Part shown: in pieces, positions 1 through 5,747 of the stretch
How the letters are laid out: every line of letters starts with the position of its first letter
Numbering within the stretch: position 1 is the stretch's first letter
Origin: Actinomycetota bacterium
Lineage (GTDB): Bacteria; Actinomycetota; Actinomycetes; Nanopelagicales; Nanopelagicaceae
DNA length: 5,913 nt
Assembly: GCA_947487595.1 (NCBI GenBank)
Contig: CANKXJ010000051.1
Location: 1 to 5,913, forward strand
Direction of reading: 5' to 3'
The notes under the pieces: model-generated
The model's input: the letters and a program-made list of their open reading frames with translations, nothing else
Told to the model about the DNA's origin: nothing
Databases searched by the model: none
Program-made: the position numbers and the translations under genes

Positions 1-1
1 G

Positions 2-226
2 CAAAAATTCATGGGTGAGGTGATGGACAAAGTTCGAGCAACCCGTAAGGTAATTGGCGATCGCCCAATCTGGCTACAAGTTGATGGAGGCATATCGCTA
101 GAGACGATAGAGATTGCAGTCGCAGCTGGAGCTGACACATTTGTGGCAGGTAGCGCAGTCTTTAAATCTAATGACCCAGCGCAGATGGTTACTGCCTTAC
201 GTGCTCTTGCACAGGCCGCGAGTTAG
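2..226 (+). CDS. rpe: Ribulose-phosphate 3-epimerase, C-terminal part (5' end outside window)
   Basis: This is the C-terminal third of a TIM-barrel epimerase that interconverts D-ribulose 5-phosphate and D-xylulose 5-phosphate in the cytoplasmic pentose phosphate pathway. The reading frame is open to the left edge; the first full codons read Q-K-F-M-G-E-V, matching the family segment GGQxFxPEVLxKI, so the ATG at base 11 is internal and not a start. Further on, QVDGGI holds the conserved aspartate of a late beta strand, and AGADTFVAGSAVF is the phosphate-binding end of the barrel. About 74 residues are visible of a protein usually near 220. The tail after the barrel is short and ends in TAG. 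The next gene, hisE, is on the same strand 64 bases away but appears to have its own promoter. Identity is confident; what lies upstream is not visible. Confidence 0.93.
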   Translation, partial: QKFMGEVMDKVRATRKVIGDRPIWLQVDGGISLETIEIAVAAGADTFVAGSAVFKSNDPAQMVTALRALAQAAS

Positions 227-238
227 TACTCGCTTCTT
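218..238 (+). terminator. Hairpin with T-rich tail overlapping the rpe stop codon
   Basis: GCGAGT (218-223) and ACTCGC (228-233) form a perfect 6-bp stem around the four-base loop TAGT, followed by TTCTT. The rpe stop codon TAG occupies three of the four loop bases. The shape is that of a short intrinsic terminator, but the stem is small and the T run is interrupted, so it may be leaky. It would separate rpe from hisE, in line with the promoter-like elements that follow. Confidence 0.5.
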
Positions 239-250
239 AAGCCGGAAAAA

Positions 251-284
251 TTGGCAACGGTGGGCTAGTTCTCTCTAGTAAACT
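251..284 (+). promoter_or_regulatory. Candidate promoter for hisE-hisG, giving an almost leaderless mRNA
   Basis: TTGGCA (251-256) matches the -35 consensus at five of six positions. Seventeen bases further on is TCTAGT (274-279), a fair -10. Overlapping it is TAAACT (279-284), which fits the actinobacterial TANNNT -10 form and ends only six bases before the hisE ATG. With either -10 element, transcription would start within a few bases of the ATG, and there is no Shine-Dalgarno sequence. No T-box or attenuator would fit in the 64-base gap. This is inferred from sequence only. Confidence 0.4.
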
Positions 285-290
285 CGAACT

Positions 291-554
291 ATGAAAACCT
301 TTGAATCTCTATGGGCTGAGTTAAGTGAAAAAGCCCTGCTACGCCCAGATGGTTCAGGAACTGTTGCTGCCCTGGATGCCGGAGTGCACGCAATCGGCAA
401 GAAGATTTTGGAAGAAGCTGGTGAAATCTGGTTAGCGGCTGAACACGAGAGTGATGAAGCTTTAGCTGAAGAGATTAGTCAGTTGATTTATCACGTGCAA
501 ACATTGATGTTAGCTCGCGGTCTGACTCTTGATGATGTCTACACCTACTTATAA
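291..554 (+). CDS. hisE: Phosphoribosyl-ATP pyrophosphatase
   Basis: This cytoplasmic enzyme hydrolyses phosphoribosyl-ATP to phosphoribosyl-AMP and pyrophosphate, the second step of histidine synthesis. At 87 residues it is a free-standing, all-helical MazG-superfamily protein, not fused to HisI. Visible marks are TVAALDAGVHAIGKK (residues 24-38), the metal-binding acidic cluster EEAGE (41-45) and the second acidic patch EEISQLIYH (60-68). In many HisE proteins the second patch reads EExADLLYH; here the aspartate position is Gln64. As I recall, mycobacterial HisE also reads EEISQLLY, so this is probably a lineage form and not damage. The ATG at 291 begins MKTFESLW, the normal start of the family. 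There is no Shine-Dalgarno sequence, so a leaderless message is likely. The gene directly abuts hisG, as in mycobacteria. Confidence 0.95.
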   Translation: MKTFESLWAELSEKALLRPDGSGTVAALDAGVHAIGKKILEEAGEIWLAAEHESDEALAEEISQLIYHVQTLMLARGLTLDDVYTYL

Positions 555-569
555 GTGAATCGAGCACAT

Positions 570-1415
570 ATGTTACGCATAGCCGTCCCCAACAAAGGTT
601 CTCTTGCTGAGGAATCTATCGCCATTCTAAAAGAGGCGGGATACCGCCAGCGCACAGATAGCCGTGATTTGGTTCTACTTGATAACGATAACGGCGTGGA
701 GTTCTACTACCTTCGGCCTCGTGATATTGCAATCTATGTTGGCTCGGGGGAGTTAGAGGCTGGAATTACAGGTCGAGATCTCTTGATTGATTCAGCTGCA
801 AGTGCTCAAGAGCTTCTTTCACTCAACTTTGGAGCCTCCACATTTAGATTTGCTGGACCAACTGATCGCGAATGGAAAATCTCTGACATCGCAGGAAAAC
901 GCGTTGCAACGGCATATCCCGGTTTAGTTAATCACCACCTAGCGCAGTTGAAAATCAAAGCTGATGTAGTGCGATTGGATGGCGCAGTCGAGAGCAGTGT
1001 CAGATTAGGCGTTGCAGATCTGATAGCCGACGTTGTTAGTACTGGAAATACTCTTCGTCAGGCGGGCTTGAAGATATTTGGTGAGGCGATACTTACCAGC
1101 GAAGCTGTAGTTATTTCAAGAAAAGATATTGAAATCCCTGCAGAGCTAGAGATTCTCATACGGCGTTTGCAAGGTGTAGTAACAGCTCGTATGTATGTTC
1201 TACTGGATTATGACATTCCAAAATCTCTAGTTGATAAAGCGTGCGCTATTACTCCAGGTTTAGAGTCACCAACTATTTCACCATTACAAAATGCTGATTG
1301 GGTCGCTGTTCGCGCGATGGTCAAGCGCAAAGAGACCAATGACGTTATGGATGAACTCTGGGCTCTTGGCGCCCGTGGCATCTTAGTGACCGATATCCAC
1401 GCTTGTCGTCTTTAA
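570..1415 (+). CDS. hisG: ATP phosphoribosyltransferase, long form
   Basis: HisG condenses ATP with PRPP to form phosphoribosyl-ATP, the committed and histidine-inhibited first step of histidine synthesis. I place the start at ATG 570, giving 281 residues beginning MLRIAVPNKGSL, the typical family start. A GTG at 555, immediately after the hisE stop, would add only MNRAH and cannot be excluded. Motifs counted from ATG 570 are PNKG (7-10), YLRPRDIAIYVGSGELEAGITGRD (47-70) and the PRPP-binding loop DVVSTGNTL (154-162). The region from about residue 205 onward, with LLDYDIP, ITPGLESPTISPL and DIHACRL, is the C-terminal regulatory domain that binds histidine. The length marks it as the long, self-sufficient type that does not need HisZ. 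Translation is probably coupled to hisE. The stop overlaps that of the convergent serB. Confidence 0.95.
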   Translation: MLRIAVPNKGSLAEESIAILKEAGYRQRTDSRDLVLLDNDNGVEFYYLRPRDIAIYVGSGELEAGITGRDLLIDSAASAQELLSLNFGASTFRFAGPTDREWKISDIAGKRVATAYPGLVNHHLAQLKIKADVVRLDGAVESSVRLGVADLIADVVSTGNTLRQAGLKIFGEAILTSEAVVISRKDIEIPAELEILIRRLQGVVTARMYVLLDYDIPKSLVDKACAITPGLESPTISPLQNADWVAVRAMVKRKETNDVMDELWALGARGILVTDIHACRL

Positions 1416-2611
1416 ATCTTCTCTGACTCAATCTCTTCTTTAGAAATACCGAGTAGGTAGAGAACTGAATCTAAGTAAGGCTGCGAGAGTGAACTATCGG
1501 CGGCGGCTTTAACGGCAGGTTTAGCATTAAATGCAATTCCTAGCCCAGCCGCGGCGATCATATCTAAATCATTTGCACCATCGCCGATGGCTATTGTCTG
1601 TTCCATTGAGATAGATTCAAGAGCTGCAAATTCATGCAAAGCAGCAGCTTTAGCGGCTCGATCAATGACTGGCCCGGTTACTTCTCCCGTTAGAACACCG
1701 TTCTCTACTCCTAAGGTGTTTGCTTTGAAGTGCTTAATATTCAACTCTTTAAGCAGCGGTGCGATGACATCGATAAAGCCACCTGAGACGACTGCAACAG
1801 TATGGCCGAGCTTATGCAGAGTTGAAATAAGAGTGCGAGCACCAGGAGTAAGAAGGATCTGTTGTTGAACTTCTGAAATGGCGCTCACCGGTAAACCTTT
1901 AAGTAGAGCAACCCTCGCCCGTAGTGATTGTTCAAAGTCTAACTCCCCACGCATTGCCTTATCGGTAATAGTAATAACTTCATTTGCCACCCCTGCCTTA
2001 GCAGCTAGTAGTTCAATCACTTCCTGCTGAATGAGAGTGGAGTCAACATCTAATTGAACAAGCTTTCGAGCATGACGTTGTAATCCACCGGGTTGCACGG
2101 CTATATCTATACCGTTGCGAGATGCAATCGGTGAGAGAACCTGGCTCAGCTTTTCCTGGTTTGCACCAGATAGAACAAACTCTATTGCCGTTACAGGTGT
2201 GGAAGCCAGGCGGGTAATGCGTTCAATATTTGCGCCGATTTCGCTCATTCCAATAGCAAGTTCAAAAATCGCTGTGGGATTCATTTTGGTGGACAAAATC
2301 ACTACATGCACTAGGCCGGCCTTTGTAGAGACTGCCGACTTGCCCTCGTATGAAAAGAGCGTAGCTATATCCACATCCAAACTGGTCGCACAGCTTTCCA
2401 AATCAGCAGCTATCGCACTTTCGTGTGCGGGATTAAGAGCTATTAAAACGGTAAGAATAAGTCGATTCTTAATGACTACCTGTTCGATATCCACCACTGC
2501 TATGGCAAAGGCGGAGAGAACCTCAAAAAGGGATGCGGTAATGCCAGGCTTGTCTACGCCGCTCAGAAGGATCAGGCCGGTGAATTGTTCATCATCTGCG
2601 CTATTAGTCAT
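1412..2611 (-). CDS. serB: Phosphoserine phosphatase with two N-terminal ACT domains (SerB2 type)
   Basis: SerB dephosphorylates O-phospho-L-serine, the last step of serine synthesis, in the cytoplasm. The 399-residue protein has two N-terminal ACT domains and a C-terminal HAD phosphatase, as in mycobacterial SerB2. ACT1 covers about residues 10-85, with GVDKPGITASLFEVL at 18-32; ACT2 covers about 100-172. HAD motif I is LDVDST (187-192), with Asp188 the expected phosphorylated nucleophile and Asp190 the acid/base. Motif II is Ser276 in VVSGGF, motif III is Lys321, and motif IV is GDGAND (343-348). All catalytic residues are present. ACT domains in this family sense amino acids such as serine, so feedback control is likely. 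ACT2 starts LSTKMNP, where I would expect a glycine-containing turn (LGxPL-like), so its ligand site may differ. The ATG at 2611 gives a normal N terminus; no clear Shine-Dalgarno is seen. Confidence 0.95.
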   Translation of the reverse strand: MTNSADDEQFTGLILLSGVDKPGITASLFEVLSAFAIAVVDIEQVVIKNRLILTVLIALNPAHESAIAADLESCATSLDVDIATLFSYEGKSAVSTKAGLVHVVILSTKMNPTAIFELAIGMSEIGANIERITRLASTPVTAIEFVLSGANQEKLSQVLSPIASRNGIDIAVQPGGLQRHARKLVQLDVDSTLIQQEVIELLAAKAGVANEVITITDKAMRGELDFEQSLRARVALLKGLPVSAISEVQQQILLTPGARTLISTLHKLGHTVAVVSGGFIDVIAPLLKELNIKHFKANTLGVENGVLTGEVTGPVIDRAAKAAALHEFAALESISMEQTIAIGDGANDLDMIAAAGLGIAFNAKPAVKAAADSSLSQPYLDSVLYLLGISKEEIESEKI

Positions 2612-2621
2612 GATGAGGGCA

Positions 2622-2648
2622 AGATTATCTTAAAATCACATCGCACAA
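2622..2648 (-). promoter_or_regulatory. Candidate serB promoter with a very short leader
   Basis: Read on the minus strand, TAATCT (2627-2622) fits the TANNNT -10 form and ends 10 bases before the serB ATG. The overlapping TAAGAT (2632-2627) is an alternative. A weak -35-like TTGTGC (2648-2643) lies 15 bases upstream of TAATCT. Any of these would give a leader of only a few bases, in keeping with the lack of a Shine-Dalgarno sequence. The match is weak and based on position as much as sequence. Confidence 0.3.
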
Positions 2649-2684
2649 TCGCCACTATTGAGGCATTTGCTGCTCTCTAACCAG

Positions 2685-2690
2685 TATCTT
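2685..2690 (+). promoter_or_regulatory. Candidate -10 element for the ABC ATPase-ung unit
   Basis: TATCTT fits the TANNNT -10 form and ends eight bases before the ATG at 2699. Transcription would then start at or next to the start codon, giving a leaderless message. I see no good -35 at 16-18 bases spacing; the nearest TTG-containing hexamers are at 12 and 21 bases. No Shine-Dalgarno precedes the gene. The 87-base gap to serB must hold both divergent promoters. Confidence 0.33.
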
Positions 2691-2698
2691 TTTGCTCT

Positions 2699-3490
2699 AT
2701 GACCACATCACCTGTTCTTGAACTGAGCGATGTTTCAGTACGTCGTGGTGAAAAGATCATTCTGGGACCGCTAAATTTTCAAATAGCTCAGGGGGAGCGG
2801 TGGGTCATTCTTGGTCCTAATGGCGCCGGTAAATCAACCCTGTTGCAGATTCTTGCCACAAAGATTTTCCCTACGCATGGAACAGTAAGTGTTCTAGGTA
2901 AACAAATGGGTCGAGTTGATCTCTTTGAACTTCGCACGCGTATCGGAATTTGCGGAGCACCAATTGCTGAAGATATTCCAAACGATGAAAAGGTTAAGGA
3001 TGTCGTCTTAACTGCAGCCTATGCAATCCTGGGTAGATGGAATGAAGATTATGATTTGTGGGATGAATCTAGAGCCATTGCATTACTAACTACCTTCGGT
3101 GTGCGCGAATTAGGGGAGCGTCTCTATGGTTCGCTCAGCGAAGGTGAGAAGAAGCGAACGCAGATCGCACGAGCACTAATGGCAGATCCCGAGCTTCTTC
3201 TTCTTGATGAACCGGCGGGCGGATTAGATGTTGGTGGCCGAGAAGATCTTTTGCGTCGCTTTGCCAATTTCGCAGCTGATCCAACGGCTCCGGCAACGAT
3301 TTTAGTTACACACCATATCGAGGAAATCCCTTTGGGAACAACACACGCCCTACTACTTAAAGATGGCCAGATAGCGGTCTCTGGTCCAGTAGAAGCGGTT
3401 ATTACCTCTGAACATATTTCTGCGATTTTTAATGAAAAAATCTCAGTCACGCAAGACTCTGGTCGTTTCTTTGCACGTTCATATCAATAG
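2699..3490 (+). CDS. ABC transporter ATP-binding protein, no permease nearby
   Basis: A single nucleotide-binding domain of 263 residues with no membrane segment. Walker A is GPNGAGKST (39-47), the signature is LSEGE (146-150) where LSGGQ is standard, Walker B with the catalytic glutamate is LLLLDEP (166-172), and the H-loop is VTHH (203-206). The region where the Q-loop glutamine is expected reads RIGICGAPIAED (81-92) and has no glutamine. The C terminus GRFFARSYQ is basic and aromatic. No permease or substrate-binding protein gene lies in the window, so the substrate and even a transport role are unknown. It is overall closest to single-domain ATPases of the ModF/YlmA kind. A similar ATPase sits next to serB2 in mycobacteria (as I recall, Rv3041c), so the neighbourhood appears old. 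The ATG at 2699 is the first in frame and gives the normal lead into the first strand. It is transcribed with ung. Confidence 0.88.
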   Translation: MTTSPVLELSDVSVRRGEKIILGPLNFQIAQGERWVILGPNGAGKSTLLQILATKIFPTHGTVSVLGKQMGRVDLFELRTRIGICGAPIAEDIPNDEKVKDVVLTAAYAILGRWNEDYDLWDESRAIALLTTFGVRELGERLYGSLSEGEKKRTQIARALMADPELLLLDEPAGGLDVGGREDLLRRFANFAADPTAPATILVTHHIEEIPLGTTHALLLKDGQIAVSGPVEAVITSEHISAIFNEKISVTQDSGRFFARSYQ

Positions 3491-3492
3491 CC

Positions 3493-4131
3493 ATGGCGCT
3501 TTTTGACCAACTGCATGATGAGTGGCAAAAGGCCCTGTCTGATTATCGGCCTTTAGTCTCCACAATTGATTCACTGATTGATAAGAGTGAGGTGACTCCG
3601 GCCTATGAAGATATTTTTGCCGCATATCAACTGCCACCGAGCGCTATAAAGGTCGCAATCTTTGGCCAAGATCCATACCCGACACCTGGCTATGCACACG
3701 GTCTGGCTTTTTCTGTTGCAGCAAATACGCAACCACTTCCAGCATCATTGAGAAATATCTTCAAAGAGCTAGAGAGTGATTGTGGTGTGAAGGTTGCTAG
3801 CAATGGAGATCTGGGGCGTTGGGCTGATCAAGGTGTTTTTTTGCTCAATCAAATCCTCACAACACGCCCCACACAATCTTTAGCCCACGAAGATTTCGGT
3901 TGGCAAGAATTCACAGCGGCAACAGCAAAAGTAGTTGGGAAGTCAGGAGCTATTGGAATTTTTTGGGGATCGAAGGCACAACACCTAGCTCAATATTTTG
4001 ATCCCACGCTCTCAATTTCTTCAGCGCATCCAAGTCCTTTGTCGACATATAGAGGATTCTTTGGGTCCAAGCCTTTTTCAAAAGCGAATGAAATGTTACG
4101 CGCACAGGGTAAGAGCGAAATCAGCTGGTAG
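3493..4131 (+). CDS. ung: Uracil-DNA glycosylase, family 1
   Basis: Ung removes uracil from DNA, starting base-excision repair of deaminated cytosine or misincorporated dUMP. The 212-residue protein has the water-activating motif GQDPY (58-62) with catalytic Asp60, followed by P-T-P-G instead of the H-G-P-G usual in proteobacteria; mycobacterial Ung also reads GQDPYPTPG. Phe73 in LAFSV should stack on uracil and Asn119 in VFLLN should read the base. HPSPLS (179-184) is the minor-groove intercalation loop with the catalytic His179, followed by RGFFGSKPFSKAN. The length is slightly below the usual 220-230, from short termini. The start codon lies two bases after the ABC ATPase stop and has no clear Shine-Dalgarno, so translation by coupling or reinitiation is likely. 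A strong terminator follows five bases after the stop. Confidence 0.96.
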   Translation: MALFDQLHDEWQKALSDYRPLVSTIDSLIDKSEVTPAYEDIFAAYQLPPSAIKVAIFGQDPYPTPGYAHGLAFSVAANTQPLPASLRNIFKELESDCGVKVASNGDLGRWADQGVFLLNQILTTRPTQSLAHEDFGWQEFTAATAKVVGKSGAIGIFWGSKAQHLAQYFDPTLSISSAHPSPLSTYRGFFGSKPFSKANEMLRAQGKSEISW

Positions 4132-4135
4132 AAAT

Positions 4136-4171
4136 ACTAAAGCCCCGCAGATTTCTCCACGGGGCTTTAGT
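4136..4171. terminator. Bidirectional intrinsic terminator between ung and the purine permease gene
   Basis: ACTAAAGCCCCG (4136-4147) and CGGGGCTTTAGT (4160-4171) form a perfect 12-bp inverted repeat around a 12-base loop. The G+C-rich core is flanked by A runs on the left and T runs on the right, so on either strand the transcript reads a G+C stem followed by UUU. It lies between the stop of ung (4131) and the stop of the convergent permease gene (4190), the expected place for a shared terminator. The U run is short and lies within the stem. Confidence 0.87.
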
Positions 4172-4189
4172 CTCAAACTTACTGAGGGT

Positions 4190-5635
4190 TTATCCGATCC
4201 AAGCGTTAATTGGCGAGGATAGGAAATAGACCATAAATAGTCCTGATACGAGGAGTAGCAAAGGATGTAGTTCCTTGCCACGGCCCTGAACTACGCGAAT
4301 AACTACGTGAGTAACAAATCCTGCTCCTATACCTACAGAGATGTTGTAGGTAAATGGCATCAAGATAATTGTGAGGAAAGCTGGGATTCCAATTCCTAAA
4401 TCATCCCAATCAATCTTCTTGATCTGAGACATCATGAGGAAACCTACGATGATCAGAGCAGGAGTGGCAGCTTCGTAAGGAATGATTGCAACAAGAGGTG
4501 CTAAGAATGTTGTGAGTAGGAATGCAATTCCTGTCACAATTGAAGCAAGACCAGTACGAGCACCTTCTCCCACACCAGCTGCAGATTCGATGTAGCTAGT
4601 ATTTGATGAAATACCTGCTGCACCGCCTGCGGCTGCTGCCACAGAGTCAACCAAAAGAATCTTCTGGATGTTATCAACGTTGCCATCTTTATCAGCAAGA
4701 CCAGCCTCATGACCAATTGCAGTAACTGTTCCAACGGTGTCGAAGAAATCAGAGAGCAAGAGAGTGAAGAGAAGAAGTACTGCCGCAACTAATGACACAT
4801 TGTCCAATGTAAAGGCGCCTAGAAGATCAAATTGTCCCGTAAAATCAAACTCTGGGACAGCAACAATCTCTTTAGGAACTGAAGGAATATTGAGGCCCCA
4901 ACCGCCGTCCACGATAGTAGGTGGATTTCCAGCTGTGAACCCTGGTGCAATGTTGTACATTTTTTGGAGAATGATCGCCAAGACTGTAGCTCCAGCGATT
5001 CCGATCAGTATCGCTCCCTTAACTTTGCGAACCATAAGTCCGATGATCAAAAGTGTTCCAAAAACGAAAACTACTGTAGGCCAGCCAACAAGGTTTCCAT
5101 TCACACCAAGACCTACTGGAACTGGACCGCTGCCTGTACGGCGAACAAATCCTGCATCAACGAGACCGATGAGGGCGATGAAAAGTCCGATACCTACTGA
5201 GATTGCAATCTTGATCTGTGGTGGAACCGCCTTAAATACTGCAACGCGGAAACCGGTTAGAACCAATACCAAGATGATTAATCCTTCGAGAACAACAAGG
5301 CCCATTGCTGCTGCCCATGTCATCTGTGATGCGATACCAACTGCAACGAAGGTATTAAGACCAAGACCTGTTGCTAGGGCTAATGGATAGTTAGCAATTG
5401 ATCCCATAAGAATGGTGAGAACACCAGCAACAAGTGCCGTAGTTGCTGCAACCATTGCAGGTGCAGGTGCAGCACCTCCAAAGAGGAACTGACCGTTTGC
5501 ATCTGGGGAGTATGCCAAGATTATTGGGTTAAGCGCCACGATGTAGGCCATCGTGAAGAAAGTTACGAGTCCACCTCGAACCTCTTGAGCTATTGATGAT
5601 CCACGTTCTGAGATTTTAAAATACGAATCGAGCAT
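4190..5635 (-). CDS. NCS2-family purine nucleobase permease, AzgA/PbuG-like
   Basis: A polytopic inner-membrane protein of 481 residues, built of many hydrophobic helices, that should import purine bases (adenine, guanine or hypoxanthine) with protons. Family marks, counted from ATG 5635, are MAYIVALNPIIL (29-40), ATGLGLNTFVAV (88-99), LSDFFDTVGTVTAIGHEAGL (294-313), and SSNTSYIESAAGVGEGARTG (343-362). The FDT and YIESAAG motifs distinguish the AzgA-like branch from UraA and xanthine permeases; Asp296 and Glu350 probably correspond to substrate-binding acidic residues of fungal AzgA (inference from spacing). The exact base transported cannot be read. The frame extends to an ATG at 5704, but 5635 is preferred: it has a Shine-Dalgarno (AGAAGGG, 5650-5644) and begins MLDSYFKISERGS, the usual family N terminus. 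The preceding leader may control translation. Confidence 0.92.
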   Translation of the reverse strand: MLDSYFKISERGSSIAQEVRGGLVTFFTMAYIVALNPIILAYSPDANGQFLFGGAAPAPAMVAATTALVAGVLTILMGSIANYPLALATGLGLNTFVAVGIASQMTWAAAMGLVVLEGLIILVLVLTGFRVAVFKAVPPQIKIAISVGIGLFIALIGLVDAGFVRRTGSGPVPVGLGVNGNLVGWPTVVFVFGTLLIIGLMVRKVKGAILIGIAGATVLAIILQKMYNIAPGFTAGNPPTIVDGGWGLNIPSVPKEIVAVPEFDFTGQFDLLGAFTLDNVSLVAAVLLLFTLLLSDFFDTVGTVTAIGHEAGLADKDGNVDNIQKILLVDSVAAAAGGAAGISSNTSYIESAAGVGEGARTGLASIVTGIAFLLTTFLAPLVAIIPYEAATPALIIVGFLMMSQIKKIDWDDLGIGIPAFLTIILMPFTYNISVGIGAGFVTHVVIRVVQGRGKELHPLLLLVSGLFMVYFLSSPINAWIG

Positions 5636-5731
5636 AAGTAACACCCTTCTAATTTTGTTGTCGGGGGTGTTTGCGACCCCGTGCGCAGCAAACGGCCTAC
5701 ACATGCCGGGGGAATACTTTGAGGGTAGTAG
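5636..5731 (-). promoter_or_regulatory. Leader of the purine permease gene with competing helices over the ribosome binding site
   Basis: Between the upstream stop (5732) and the permease ATG (5635) lie 96 bases. The minus-strand transcript carries the Shine-Dalgarno AGAAGGG (5650-5644), nine bases or fewer from the ATG. Four helices can be drawn. P0 pairs CCCCG (5711-5707) with CGGGG (5681-5677). P1 pairs GTTTGC (5693-5688) with GCAAAC (5674-5669). P2 pairs GGGGT (5680-5676) with ACCCC (5668-5664) over a 7-base loop. P3 pairs AACACCC (5671-5665) with GGGTGTT (5646-5640), covering the Shine-Dalgarno. P2 and P3 share bases and exclude each other. It does not show the conserved core of the known purine riboswitch. 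No confident promoter is visible; TACCCT (5727-5722) is a possible -10. Confidence 0.4.
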
Positions 5732-5747
5732 TTACTTGGGCGTAACT
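5730..5747 (-). repeat. Short hairpin across the stop codon of the right-edge gene
   Basis: On the minus strand AGTTAC (5747-5742) and GTAACT (5735-5730) form a perfect 6-bp stem around the 6-base loop GCCCAA. The stop codon TAA (5734-5732) lies in the second arm. No T run follows, so it is not a convincing intrinsic terminator; transcription may continue into the permease gene. It could protect the 3' end or be chance. Confidence 0.3.

Noticed and set aside
1374..1401. Possible terminator hairpin near the end of hisG (CGTGG with CCACG)
   Set aside because: Only 5 bp with an 18-base loop and no T run; both arms lie in conserved coding sequence.
1587..1868. Open frame of 93 codons on the + strand opposite the SerB phosphatase domain
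   Set aside because: It is fully covered by conserved HAD motifs on the other strand and has no recognisable features.
2115..2633. Open frame of 172 codons on the + strand opposite serB
   Set aside because: It lies opposite the SerB ACT domains, has low-complexity composition and no family resemblance; a shadow frame.
3124..3450. Open frame of 108 codons on the - strand opposite the ABC ATPase gene
   Set aside because: It is the antisense of the signature and Walker B region; Ser/Arg-rich with no domain.
4737..5390. Long open frame of 217 codons on the + strand opposite the purine permease gene
   Set aside because: It is antisense to strongly conserved permease motifs, rich in Pro, Thr, Arg and Lys as expected from the reverse of hydrophobic codons, and shows no recognisable domain.
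5457..5478. Short GCAGGT-like tandem repeat in the permease gene
   Set aside because: It encodes an Ala-Pro alternation in the protein, is in frame and short; ordinary codon repetition.
5636..5704. Extended N terminus of the permease starting at ATG 5704
   Set aside because: The extra 23 residues are polar, unlike the family, and a Shine-Dalgarno plus the normal N terminus MLDSYFKISERGS support ATG 5635.
5636..5731. Classical purine riboswitch before the permease gene
   Set aside because: The conserved junction sequences and kissing loops of that class are not seen on the minus strand.
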